Assembly: GCF_019711315.1 (NCBI RefSeq)
Contig: NZ_CP081294.1
Span: 434,001 to 498,000, forward strand
Origin: Qipengyuania gelatinilytica
Lineage (GTDB): Bacteria > Pseudomonadota > Alphaproteobacteria > Sphingomonadales > Sphingomonadaceae
Reading direction: 5' to 3'
DNA length: 64,000 bases
Within the stretch, counting starts at the first letter, position 1; each line of letters opens with the position of its first letter. The position numbers and the translations under genes were made by a program. The notes beneath the pieces were generated by a model. That model did not search any database and was not told the origin of the DNA. It worked only from the letters and a program-made list of their open reading frames with translations. Shown here piece after piece: positions 37,881-46,151 of this stretch.

Positions 37881-39170
37881 ATGTGGTTGCTCGACAAATT
37901 CCTGAAGGCCGCGGTGAAGCACGGGCGGTTGATCGTCACCGATCATGACGGGAAGACCTATGAATACGGCACCGGCGACGCTGCCGAGCCGCCGCTCAGG
38001 ATCACCCTCACCAACAAGAAGGCCGCCAACCATATCGCCCGCTATCCGCAGATGGGTGCTGGCGAGGCGTTCATGTGGGGCTGGCTCAAGGTGGAAGAGC
38101 CGCACGACATCCGTGACCTCATCCTCTTCGTCACCGAACAGGCGGGGAGGCCCGGCGACAAGGCGCTCAAGCCCAAGGGCAAGCTGCGCACCGCCGCGCA
38201 AAAGCTCATCGCCAAGGCCGACAGCATAAACCTTCGCGGCAAGGCGAAGAAGAACGCCGAGCATACCTACAACCTGACCCGCGAGCTGTACGAGCGCTTC
38301 CTCGACGAGGATCGCCAGTACACCATGGCCTATTACCGCGAGGACCCGGCAACTACCTCGCTCGAGAAGGCGCAGCTCGACAAGAAGGCGCATCTTGCCG
38401 CCAAGATGCACATCAAGCCCGGTCAGCGCATCCTCGACATCGGCTGCGGCTGGGGCGGCTTTGCGCTCTACCTTGCGCGGCATTACGACGTGGAGGTCCA
38501 CGGCGTCGCCCTCGCCCCCGACCAGATCAAGTTCTGCCAGGAACGCGCGGAGGAAGCGGGCGTGGCCGACCGGGTCAAGTTCAGCCTCACCGACTACCGC
38601 GACGTCACCGGCCAGTTCGACCGCATCAGCTCGGTCGGCCTGCTCGAACACGTGGGCACCCCGCATTACCCGCAGTTCTACGAGCACACAAACCGCCTGC
38701 TCAAACCCGATGGCGTGATGATGAGCCACTGCTGCGGGCGCGCCGGCGCTCCCGGCTTTACCGACGCCTGGACGCGCACCTACATCTTCCCCGGCGGCTA
38801 CATCCCGGCGCTGTCCGAACTGGTCAGCCAGTCCGAGCAATACGGCTGGCAGGTGATGGACGTGGAGGCGATGCGCTTCCACTACAGCCACACGCTGGAG
38901 GAATGGTACAACCGCACGGTCCAGCACCGCGCAGAGATCGTCGATATGTACGACGAGACCTTCTACCGCATGTGGCTCTACTACCTCGCCGGCGCCGAAC
39001 AGAGTTTCCGCCACGGCGACATGGTCAACTGGCAGCTGATCTACGTGAAGGACCGCAGCGCGATCCCCATGACCCGCGAATGGATCACGGAAGAAAGCGC
39101 CCGCCTGCGCACCGCCGACGCGGACAAGGTGCCGGAGTGGCGCTTCGCACAGCGGGAAGCGGCGGAGTAG
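37881..39170 (+). CDS. Cyclopropane-fatty-acyl-phospholipid synthase family methyltransferase
   Basis: The 429-residue protein has an N-terminal lipid-interaction domain and a C-terminal SAM-methyltransferase domain with motif I ILDIGCGWGGFALYLARHY, FDRISSVGLLEHVG, and a CCGR motif. The C-terminal region HYSHTLEEWYNRT is typical of CFA synthases. It would methylate unsaturated phospholipid acyl chains in the inner membrane using SAM, forming cyclopropane or methyl-branched chains. ATG at 37881 follows GGAGAAG and is preferred over upstream starts. The downstream 300 bases are AT-rich and mark the start of the accessory patch. Confidence 0.92.
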   Translation: MWLLDKFLKAAVKHGRLIVTDHDGKTYEYGTGDAAEPPLRITLTNKKAANHIARYPQMGAGEAFMWGWLKVEEPHDIRDLILFVTEQAGRPGDKALKPKGKLRTAAQKLIAKADSINLRGKAKKNAEHTYNLTRELYERFLDEDRQYTMAYYREDPATTSLEKAQLDKKAHLAAKMHIKPGQRILDIGCGWGGFALYLARHYDVEVHGVALAPDQIKFCQERAEEAGVADRVKFSLTDYRDVTGQFDRISSVGLLEHVGTPHYPQFYEHTNRLLKPDGVMMSHCCGRAGAPGFTDAWTRTYIFPGGYIPALSELVSQSEQYGWQVMDVEAMRFHYSHTLEEWYNRTVQHRAEIVDMYDETFYRMWLYYLAGAEQSFRHGDMVNWQLIYVKDRSAIPMTREWITEESARLRTADADKVPEWRFAQREAAE

Positions 39171-39474
39171 CGGGCTGTAGGACCGAGGTTGGGTTTCGGC
39201 CCGCGAAGCCCTAGACGGTGAAACGGATGAAACACTGTCCTGGGGGAACTCCTCTGATACGCTCGGATTCCGCCCGCGTTTTCGACAACCCACAATTGAG
39301 CGAAATCGCACCAACCCATACTCTTAAAAGTGACATATCGAGTAGGAAACAGCGAATCTGAATTCCATAACACCTCTTTCCTACGTCAATAAATAGAGCG
39401 CATTTTGTAGTTAGATTGATTTATTTGCTTAAGATGCTATCGCTTCTTGGCGTATTTTTTGGGGAGGGAAGGAT
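39171..39474. other. Intergenic region, 304 bases, AT-rich toward its right end
   Basis: I see no gene here. A weak hairpin right after the cyclopropane synthase gene (GCGGGC paired with GCCCGC over a long loop, about 39170-39204) could act as a terminator but has no T run. The last 130 bases are clearly AT-rich compared with the surroundings and probably hold the promoter of the next gene; no confident -35/-10 pair could be picked. Confidence 0.5.
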
Positions 39475-40956
39475 ATGCATCGATCAATTAGGGTAGCGGC
39501 GATGGTTTCCGCAATATTTGTGGGACCCACCGCTGCTTTTGCGCAGGACCAAACAGCCGAAGCGGCTACGGAGGCACTGGAGCAGGCTAAGGCTGCCCGC
39601 GCTGAGGCGCTCCAAGCATTGCAGAAAGCTGATGAGGCCTTGGCGAGAGCAGAACGAATGTTGGCTGCATCGACTGACGGAACGACGCCAACAGCCGTTC
39701 CAACACCTGACAGCATCTCGGAAACCATCGACAAGGCACTATGCTTTGACGCTTCCTGTGACAGCGATGAAACCTTATCCGCCTTTGCCAAAGACCAATT
39801 GGGCCTCGCTCGGATAGCCGACTACAAAAACTCCGCAGAACTGGGCTTCTTCATACAGGGCGGTAAGGAGGGGCAATACGCGAGCCTCGGGCCGGTCTTT
39901 GTCAACCGCGCGCTCATAAGGATAGATGGCGAGCAGTATCGAAGCCGGGTAGATCGGTTTGGGATCAAAGGATTTGCGAGTATCGCAGAGGACAATTCCA
40001 TTACACTTGGAAGTTGGTCTGCGGGCGACGGCCTTTCTGGCAACTCTGACTGGGCATTGGGCCTCGATTGGCGTCGAAGTTGGATGGCTCCACGCCAGCT
40101 CAAGGACGGACGCGACAGGCTAGCAAAAATGCTCGAAACGATCAGTCGGGATTGCGCCGTAGGACTTGGAAAGCCCTACACACCTTCATTGCATTCAGAC
40201 AGTGATTGCCGCGAATGGATCGCCGACGACAAGGATCGTCAGAACAAATATTTCGGGAAATACGTCGCCCAATTCTGGGGCATCGGCGATGATGGAAAAG
40301 AGCAGATCCCGGAGTTCTACCTCGGGGCCCAGGGCAAGTACGGATTTCTCAGAGAGTCGTTCTACGCATTGCGAGACCCAGCAGGAACAGGTGTCACAAT
40401 TCTACCCGCCCTTCCAACAGATCTGAATAACAATGCTCTCACTAAGGAAAGCTTCAATCCTGCCGAATTCAAGCTCTACGCCGGCCATGCACTTGTAACC
40501 TTTGACGACAACGGCTGGGATTTGGGGATAGCAGGTTCATTGGGATGGCAACGCTCTGTACGCTACCCAAAGGACGCCGAGGATGTGTCAGTTTGTTACG
40601 AAGACACAAATGTTGAAAACCCGACTTTCGGCTTCTCGAAGTGCAAGAAAATAAATCTTGCAGCGCCGTATGAAACTGACGGCGTTCTCATCGGCGCTGG
40701 ATTCAATGTCCGCCCGCCTAGGACACTCGTCGGAAGGCCATACATGGGCCTCTTCGGATCATATGACACCGCAGTCGACCAATGGACCGCATCGCTGCCC
40801 ATTGCATTCGCCATCGACGGCGATGGAACGCTGAAAGCAGGACTTAAAATCACTTACACCTCGGATGGCGAGACATTCTACGGTGAGAATATTCCTGCCA
40901 AAGGCAACATTGGCGTTTTCCTCGAACACGATCTGACATTCCCCTTCGTGCCTTGA
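39475..40956 (+). CDS. Secreted protein of unknown function, probably acquired
   Basis: The 493-residue protein has a signal peptide (MVSAIFVGPTAAFAQ), an Ala/Glu-rich coiled coil (about residues 27-63, TEALEQAKAARAEALQALQK) and a long beta-rich body with aromatic-alternating strands (WDLGIAGSLGWQRSV, PYMGLFGSYDTAVDQW, TLKAGLKITYTSD, GNIGVFLEHDLTFPFVP). This looks like an outer-membrane or surface beta-barrel preceded by a coiled coil, though the C-terminus is Pro rather than Phe. Codon use is less GC-biased than in neighbours, suggesting transfer. I do not recognise the family. Confidence 0.7.
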   Translation: MHRSIRVAAMVSAIFVGPTAAFAQDQTAEAATEALEQAKAARAEALQALQKADEALARAERMLAASTDGTTPTAVPTPDSISETIDKALCFDASCDSDETLSAFAKDQLGLARIADYKNSAELGFFIQGGKEGQYASLGPVFVNRALIRIDGEQYRSRVDRFGIKGFASIAEDNSITLGSWSAGDGLSGNSDWALGLDWRRSWMAPRQLKDGRDRLAKMLETISRDCAVGLGKPYTPSLHSDSDCREWIADDKDRQNKYFGKYVAQFWGIGDDGKEQIPEFYLGAQGKYGFLRESFYALRDPAGTGVTILPALPTDLNNNALTKESFNPAEFKLYAGHALVTFDDNGWDLGIAGSLGWQRSVRYPKDAEDVSVCYEDTNVENPTFGFSKCKKINLAAPYETDGVLIGAGFNVRPPRTLVGRPYMGLFGSYDTAVDQWTASLPIAFAIDGDGTLKAGLKITYTSDGETFYGENIPAKGNIGVFLEHDLTFPFVP

Positions 40957-41014
40957 TGCGGTCTCAGGTGATTAGCAATCTGAGCCACATAACATCGGCT
41001 CATTTGAGGCAACC

Positions 41015-41137
41015 TTATGTCCCCCGCACCCACCCATGAACCGGCCCGAACCCCACCAGCGCCGCTCCCACAAACGGCAGCGCCACGACCCAAAGGCGTA
41101 CGCCGGTCACCCCCTCGGGGCTGGCGATGCTGATGGC
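41015..41137 (-). pseudogene. Displaced 3' end of the acyltransferase gene
   Basis: This fragment encodes AISIASPEGVTGVRLWVV and the rest of the last 39 codons of the neighbouring acyltransferase, then stops (TAA) two codons later than the intact gene. It has no start of its own and begins exactly at the stop codon of the unknown gene at 41139. Over 117 bases it differs from the intact copy at 12 positions, nine of them silent, so it derives from a functional but diverged allele rather than a recent local duplication. Confidence 0.85.
41021..41137. repeat. Direct repeat copy A (117 bp)
   Basis: This is the left copy of a 117-bp direct repeat, about 90% identical and without gaps to 41716-41832. 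The two copies bracket the unknown gene at 41139-41708. Confidence 0.9.
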
Positions 41138-41138
41138 C

Positions 41139-41708
41139 CTAGCCTTCGTGGCCGTGTCCCTCTTTGAGCCGGACAAGTAGCCGCTCTGCCGTTTTTCGAT
41201 CTCTGACGTTCTTACCGTCCGGCCAGCTCTCGAGAAGTGCTTCAAGCCTTTCCACTGACATTGGGTCGATGGGTTCGCGCTTCGGCAAATCCATTTTCTT
41301 GTCGGCGATCGAGGCTACAAACCGGTCTATCTGTACTTCTTCCAGTCGCTCGATGATCGCAATCAGTTGCTGCTTGTATCGGCCTCTGCCCAGGAATGTT
41401 CGAATACCCTCGACCAATCCCGAGAATATCAAGGCGGAGGCGGAAGCACGATCTTCGCGCTCGAAAGCATCGTAGTCGATTTCTGGACAGATATGCAGGA
41501 GAGCGCCACGCTCCCGGACTGCGAAAGATTCTTCAAAATGCGATAGGTCTTTGGGCAAGCAAATTGGCTGAAAGAGGATGCGTTCAATCTTCCCATCGAC
41601 CTCGAACTGCTCGAGCTTGGAAGACAGCCAGTTACACATTTGGTCACTCAGCCACGTTACGTCTTCCGACTTCTCACCACCTGACACGACGCTGCTAAAG
41701 AATTCCAA
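41139..41708 (-). CDS. Protein of unknown function inserted at the acyltransferase 3' end
   Basis: The 189-residue soluble protein has no signal peptide, membrane helix or motif I recognise. It is rich in charged residues, with likely helices (DQMCNWLSSKLEQFEVDGKIERI, YKQQLIAIIERLEEVQIDRFVASIA, SVERLEALLESWPDGKNVRDRKTAERLLVRL). It is less GC-rich than neighbouring genes. The start is uncertain: TTG at 41708 lies 4 bases past the acyltransferase stop but with poor ribosome-site spacing; GTG at 41687 and ATG at 41639 are alternatives. Its TAG abuts the displaced acyltransferase fragment, so the gene sits precisely between the repeat copies. Function is unknown. Confidence 0.65.
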   Translation of the reverse strand: MEFFSSVVSGGEKSEDVTWLSDQMCNWLSSKLEQFEVDGKIERILFQPICLPKDLSHFEESFAVRERGALLHICPEIDYDAFEREDRASASALIFSGLVEGIRTFLGRGRYKQQLIAIIERLEEVQIDRFVASIADKKMDLPKREPIDPMSVERLEALLESWPDGKNVRDRKTAERLLVRLKEGHGHEG

Positions 41709-41712
41709 CTTC

Positions 41713-43035
41713 CTACCCCCGCACCCACCGGTAAACCGGCCCGAACCCCACCAGAGCCGCTCCCACGAAGGGCAAAGCCACGACCCACAGGCGCACGCCA
41801 GTCACGCCCTCGGGGCTGGCGATGCTGATGGCGGCGGTCATGGCGAGGCCGATGCAGATTGCGATCATGCCGATCACGAGGCGCAGGCGCGGAATGGGTG
41901 TCTCGCGTTTGGCGGCACCGCTGCCGCGTTCGTAGCGGGCGAAGATGGCGATCAGCGGCAGCAGCGCGGCGATGTAGAGCGCGAACCAGACGGGGCGGCT
42001 CCACCACCATTCCTCCGTCCCCGGCATGACGCGCAGGCCGATCCCTCGGGCGAGCCAAGCGGCGACCATCACCAGCACGTAAGCCGTCAGGTGCCAGAGA
42101 TAGACGGTCATGATCATGCCGTTCATCAGTACCGTCGCGGTCCAGATCGAGAGGTTGTCGAGCAGTTTCCTGCCCCACGGCTCCAGCGCCAGCACCAGCC
42201 CCGTCTGCGTCATGCCGAGTGCCAGCAGCGCGATCGTCGGCGGCATGGAATTTGACAGCTCTGCCCCCGGCACGCCGATCATGGCGATGGGATAGGGGCC
42301 GACCAGCGTCAGGAAGAGTAGCACCGCGAGGCTCGCCGCGAAGAAGAACAGGCGATGGCCCGTGCTCCGGAATGCGCCGTCGTGCCAGGCGTAACCGAGT
42401 TGGTGGATGGCGACCCACACGAAGATGAAGTTGAGGAAGTCGACATAGGGAACGCCCTCGAACACTGCCAGATAATCGACGAGGATCGCTGCCGAGACCA
42501 TCAGGAAGAAGGAGCGGAAGCCCATCTTGCGCCAGAGGGCGTATGTCAGCGGCGCGAGTGCAGTTACCAGTAGGTACACCGCGAGGAACCACACCGGGAT
42601 CAGCGCAAGGAAGACCGCCATGCGCACCGTCTCGCGCGCCATGCCGACCTGCGTGGCGATGAAGGCGAAGGCTGCCCACACCAGCAGCACGGGAAAGACC
42701 GGGTTGATGAGGCGCTGGATGCGGCTGGCGAACCAGTCCGAATAATGGCTGTCCTTCGCGCGGGTCGAGGCCCAGCTCACCCCGTTCGAATAGCCGCCGA
42801 CGAGGAAGAAGATCGGCATGACCTGGAAGCCCCAGGTCAGCCACTGCGTCCACGGCAGGATGCCGAGCAGGTGACCGCCCACCACCTCGCCGTCCGCAGC
42901 GATATAGGGCGCGGCGACCAGCCAGTGGCCGACCACCACCGCCAGGATAGACAGCGCGCGCAGGAAATCGACGTAGCGGTTACGCTCCGGCGGTGCCTGC
43001 TCTGCCAGCGATTTCGCCTTGTTCCACAATCCCAT
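41713..43035 (-). CDS. Membrane acyltransferase 3 family protein
   Basis: The 440-residue inner-membrane protein has about ten helices and the Acyl_transf_3 signature near the N-terminus (RNRYVDFLRALSILAVVVGHWL, with the conserved Arg and His), followed by MPIFFLVGGYSNGVSW. Members transfer acetyl, succinyl or other acyl groups onto sugars of cell-surface glycans; donor and acceptor are not evident. ATG at 43035 is used. The final 39 codons are part of a 117-bp repeat whose second copy lies 0.7 kb downstream. Confidence 0.88.
   Translation of the reverse strand: MGLWNKAKSLAEQAPPERNRYVDFLRALSILAVVVGHWLVAAPYIAADGEVVGGHLLGILPWTQWLTWGFQVMPIFFLVGGYSNGVSWASTRAKDSHYSDWFASRIQRLINPVFPVLLVWAAFAFIATQVGMARETVRMAVFLALIPVWFLAVYLLVTALAPLTYALWRKMGFRSFFLMVSAAILVDYLAVFEGVPYVDFLNFIFVWVAIHQLGYAWHDGAFRSTGHRLFFFAASLAVLLFLTLVGPYPIAMIGVPGAELSNSMPPTIALLALGMTQTGLVLALEPWGRKLLDNLSIWTATVLMNGMIMTVYLWHLTAYVLVMVAAWLARGIGLRVMPGTEEWWWSRPVWFALYIAALLPLIAIFARYERGSGAAKRETPIPRLRLVIGMIAICIGLAMTAAISIASPEGVTGVRLWVVALPFVGAALVGFGPVYRWVRG
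41716..41832. repeat. Direct repeat copy B (117 bp) inside the intact acyltransferase gene
   Basis: This is the right copy of the repeat, forming the actual 3' end of the acyltransferase gene. Compared with copy A, the first 33 codons differ only at silent positions; Tyr-Arg near the end reads His-Gly in copy A. Confidence 0.9.
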
Positions 43036-43150
43036 GCGCGCGTCCCTTGCCCCGTTACCCGTGTCGCTATGCCAAATGGCGGCCCTCTGGGAAAGCGACT
43101 ACGGGGTAGCGGTTAATTGCCCATCAACACCTCAGTCCTAGGGATGCACA

Positions 43151-43912
43151 ATGGCTTCAGACCTGCTCATTAACCGTCGGGTGGTGAAGAACACCGCGAT
43201 CATCGCCGCCACGCTGACGGCAGGATCGCTGCTGTGCACGCTGATCGTCATGGCGTTCCAGCCCAGCAATGGTGAGAATATAGCCCTCGCACTTTCGCTG
43301 GCGCTCGTGATCCCGCTGGTGTGCAGCATTCCGGTCGGACTCTACGTGACCTCGCAAGGCGAAAGGCTGGCACAGCTCAACGCCCTGCTCGAGCACGAGG
43401 CCACGCACGATGCGCTGACCGACCTGCCCAACCGACGCGCCTTCTTCGACGCGGTGGAGCGCCGGCTGATTGCCGGTAAGGATGCAGGGCTGCTGTTGAT
43501 CGACGCCGACCGGTTCAAGTCGGTGAATGACAGCCATGGACACCATACGGGTGACGAAGCCCTCAAGGCGCTTGCGCGCCTCTTCGCCGACGGGGTCCCA
43601 CAAGAGGCACTGGTCGCGCGGCTGGGCGGCGAAGAATTCGGCGTGCTTCTTCCCGATGCCACCCTCGCCGAAGCGCGCGATTGTGCCGAGAGACTGCGCA
43701 AACGCGTGGCTGCACTCGACTTTCGCTCGCCCGAAGGTGCGTTATGCCCTTTGAGCATCAGCATCGGGATCGACGTCCTGCGCAATGAGGATCGGCCTTT
43801 CCCGCTCAAAGGGGCAGACCACGCGCTTTATGCTGCCAAGCAGGACGGACGGAACCGTGTGTCCATCTACGCGCCGCCCACCAGTTCCGCACGCGACGAA
43901 AAGGCTGCCTGA
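43151..43912 (+). CDS. Membrane-anchored diguanylate cyclase (GGDEF)
   Basis: The 253-residue protein has two N-terminal membrane helices (about 15-36 and 44-66, TAGSLLCTLIVMAF and IALALSLALVIPLVCSIPVG), a short linker and one GGDEF domain: DALTDLPNRRAFFDAVER, LLLIDADRFKSVNDSHGHHTGDEAL and the active-site loop LGGEEFGVLL. It would make cyclic di-GMP from GTP. No RxxD inhibitory site is visible in front of the loop. It stands alone between the acyltransferase and argG, reading toward argG. Confidence 0.92.
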   Translation: MASDLLINRRVVKNTAIIAATLTAGSLLCTLIVMAFQPSNGENIALALSLALVIPLVCSIPVGLYVTSQGERLAQLNALLEHEATHDALTDLPNRRAFFDAVERRLIAGKDAGLLLIDADRFKSVNDSHGHHTGDEALKALARLFADGVPQEALVARLGGEEFGVLLPDATLAEARDCAERLRKRVAALDFRSPEGALCPLSISIGIDVLRNEDRPFPLKGADHALYAAKQDGRNRVSIYAPPTSSARDEKAA

Positions 43913-43993
43913 CCGCCGCAACAGCGCTTCTTGATTGCCACGCGCCCTGCCCCCCTGCTAGCGGCGCGGCAAACGCAACCAAGGTGCCTGCCC

Positions 43994-45208
43994 ATGTCCG
44001 ATATCAAGCGCGTCGTCCTCGCCTATTCCGGCGGCCTCGACACTTCCGTCATCGCCAAGTGGCTCGAAGTCGAGCGCGGGCTGGAGGTCGTGACCTTCAC
44101 CGCCGATCTGGGCCAGGGCGAGGAAATCGAGCCGGCGCGCGAGAAGGCCCGCGCCATGGGCATTCCCGACAAGCACATCTTCATCGAGGACCTGCGCGAA
44201 GAATTCGTCCGCGATTTCGTCTTCCCGATGATGCGCACCAACGCCCGCTACGAGGGCGACTACCTGCTCGGCACCAGCATCGCGCGCCCCCTGATCTCCA
44301 AGCGCCTCGTCGAGATCGCGCATGAGACGAATGCTGATGCCATCGCCCACGGCGCAACCGGCAAGGGCAATGACCAGGTCCGCTTCGAGCTTTCCGCCTA
44401 CGCGCTCGATCCGGACATCAAGGTCATCGCCCCGTGGCGCGAGTGGGATTTGACGAGCCGTACGGCGCTCATCGCCTGGGCCGAGGCGCACCAGATCGCC
44501 GTCCCCAGGGACAAGCGCGGAGAAAGTCCCTTCTCCACCGATGCGAACCTCCTGCACACCTCCAGCGAAGGCAAGGTGCTCGAGGATCCGTGGGAAGAGA
44601 CCCCCGATTACGTCTATTCGCGCACCGACCATCCCGAGGACGCGCCCGATACGCCTGAATATATCACGATCGACTTCGAGAAGGGTGACGGCGTTGCCCT
44701 CAACGGCGAGGCGATGAGCCCTGCCACGCTGCTGACCGCACTCAACGATCTTGGCCGCAAGCACGGCATCGGCCGCCTCGACCTGGTCGAGAACCGCTTC
44801 GTCGGCATGAAGAGCCGCGGCATGTATGAAACCCCCGGCGGCGAGATCTACGCCCGCGCTCATCGCGGCATCGAGCAGATCACGCTCGATCGCGGCGCGG
44901 CGCATCTCAAGGACGAACTGATGCCGCGCTACGCCGAGCTGGTGTACAACGGCCTCTGGTTCAGTCCCGAGCGCGAAATGCTGCAGGCGGCGATCGATCT
45001 CAGCCAGGAGAAGGTCAGCGGCACGGTCCGCCTCAAGCTCTACAAGGGCAATGCGATGGTGGTGGGCCGCAAGTCGGACAACTCGCTCTACTCCGAAGCG
45101 CATGTCACCTTCGAGGATGATGCGGGGGCCTATGACCAGAAGGATGCGGAAGGCTTCATCAAGCTCAACGCGCTGCGTCTGCGCCTGCTCGCCAAACGCG
45201 ATCGGTAG
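43994..45208 (+). CDS. argG: Argininosuccinate synthase
   Basis: The enzyme joins citrulline and aspartate with ATP in arginine synthesis. The 404-residue product has the N-type ATP pyrophosphatase loop [17 protein letters not shown] at the N-terminus, [14 protein letters not shown], and the C-terminal [16 protein letters not shown] and [13 protein letters not shown] regions. ATG at 43994 gives the family's normal start. A hairpin likely to be its terminator follows, then the structured RNA region. Confidence 0.97.
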   Translation: MSDIKRVVLAYSGGLDTSVIAKWLEVERGLEVVTFTADLGQGEEIEPAREKARAMGIPDKHIFIEDLREEFVRDFVFPMMRTNARYEGDYLLGTSIARPLISKRLVEIAHETNADAIAHGATGKGNDQVRFELSAYALDPDIKVIAPWREWDLTSRTALIAWAEAHQIAVPRDKRGESPFSTDANLLHTSSEGKVLEDPWEETPDYVYSRTDHPEDAPDTPEYITIDFEKGDGVALNGEAMSPATLLTALNDLGRKHGIGRLDLVENRFVGMKSRGMYETPGGEIYARAHRGIEQITLDRGAAHLKDELMPRYAELVYNGLWFSPEREMLQAAIDLSQEKVSGTVRLKLYKGNAMVVGRKSDNSLYSEAHVTFEDDAGAYDQKDAEGFIKLNALRLRLLAKRDR

Positions 45209-45230
45209 AAAATTTCGCGTCGAAATCGCT

Positions 45231-45279
45231 TCGGGGGCTGAAAATTTCGCCCCCCGACGCTTTGGCGTTCCGATTTTTA
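45231..45279 (+). terminator. Probable argG terminator
   Basis: A 7-bp stem (TCGGGGG at 45231-45237 with CCCCCGA at 45251-45257) 22 bases past the argG stop is followed by a small second hairpin (CGCTTTGGCG) and then TTTTT at 45274-45279. The distance from stem to T run makes this only probable. Confidence 0.5.
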
Positions 45280-45294
45280 CGATGAACCGTTGAC

Positions 45295-45337
45295 TTATCC
45301 ACCCCCCTCCACAGCGAAAAGTGGGGAAAGTGGATAA
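45295..45337. promoter_or_regulatory. Inverted pair of DnaA-box-like sequences
   Basis: TTATCCAC (45295-45302) and GTGGATAA (45330-45337) are perfect inverted repeats 27 bases apart; each matches eight of nine positions of the DnaA box TTATCCACA. CCCC and GGGG tracts inside could extend the stem. A TTGACT resembling a -35 element (45290-45295) overlaps the left arm. It could be a DnaA-responsive or other dyad operator in front of the structured RNA. Confidence 0.5.
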
Positions 45338-45339
45338 CT

Positions 45340-45928
45340 CGCCTCTTGCAAGCTTGAAGAATCGGCCGATCAGGCGCAGCTTCAATTCATCGGAACGGCG
45401 AAGAAAAATTCCAGCCAAGACGGTCTAACGACCTGAAAGGAAACGGAAATTCGGAACCGGGAAGACGCAGCGGGATCTGTCCGCGCACATCACGAGACCC
45501 TCGTGCAGAAGGTTCACGCCGGACGCAAGGTGGGTCGATGACGGAAGTGCGAAGGTTTCCAGCTGTGAGCCGGACCAACCCGGCCGATTGCCGAAGGTGG
45601 CGTCGTATAAAGGTCTTCGGACCTGAAGGCGATGTGACCGTTCGAGGCACCGGCCACCAACGGAAGGTCAGGCTGCGGAACCGCCCGTTGAAGCGCGGCT
45701 GGGCAAGGTAAGCGAACGATCTTCGGATCGCGACGCGACCGACACCGGGCCGAGTGGAGGGTAGATCCGGATGCCGGTGCGAGCGCCGGTGATAGAACCT
45801 GATGACTGTTTTCGAACAGCCTGATGGGAAAACATCGGATGCCAAGTCTGCGTCCCTTGAACTTCGGTTGAAGGAACACGGCCACGTATCGGTGAGAGTG
45901 GGGTCGGCAGCGATGCCGGCCCCATTTG
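45340..45928 (+). ncRNA. Candidate large structured non-coding RNA, family not recognised
   Basis: No credible protein frame exists here, yet local hairpins are unusually dense. On the plus strand these stems are visible: 45491-45505 (CACGAG/CTCGTG); 45611-45624 (AGGTC, UUCG loop); 45658-45663 with 45685-45690 (CAACGG/CCGTTG); 45717-45730 (CGATC, UUCG loop); 45773-45790 (8 bp); 45806-45819 (CTGTT, UUCG loop); 45855-45874 (8 bp with one mismatch, UUCG loop); and 45899-45924 (11 bp, GCGA loop) followed by ATTTGCT. Three UUCG loops are closed by C-G, which makes sense only for a plus-strand transcript. Purine-rich single strands lie between. I saw no RNase P, tmRNA, SRP or group II intron signature. 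The exact ends are estimates; a further short hairpin with TTTTT at 46023-46039 could be the true 3' end. Confidence 0.7.
45899..45927 (+). terminator. GCGA-capped hairpin ending the structured RNA
   Basis: An 11-bp stem with one wobble (45899-45909 with 45914-45924) and a GNRA loop is followed by ATTTG. The T run is short, so it could be a structural 3' hairpin rather than a terminator. Confidence 0.5.
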
Positions 45929-46151
45929 CTATGGGCCACTGCCAATCCGACCATATCAAGGAACTGTTCCGCAGAGGTCGAATAATCTGCTGGTGTCCTT
46001 TCCCGGTGAGACCCCCAAAATGCTGTAGGGCAGCTTTTTACGAGGGCGAGACGCGGCGAAACGTGGCCATTTCGAGGCGGTTTCCGTCCGCGTTAACGAC
46101 TCTCGCGCCGACCTCACCTATATCCTCCCGAACCAGACGGGAGGTCCATTC

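Noticed and set aside
45290..45337. An origin of replication based on the DnaA-like boxes
   Set aside because: Only two imperfect boxes are present, with no AT-rich unwinding region and no dnaA, gidA or hemE neighbours as expected for an alphaproteobacterial origin.
45340..45928. RNase P RNA or tmRNA in the argG-rlpA gap
   Set aside because: The near-universal RNase P core (GAGGAAAGTCC-type P4 strand and ACAGAA region) and a tmRNA tag frame with CCA-like end are not visible.
45387..45959. A 190-codon open frame on the minus strand across the argG-rlpA gap
   Set aside because: Its translation is rich in Arg, Pro and Ser without any domain, and it lies antisense to the dense hairpin series; open antisense frames are common over GC-rich structured RNA.
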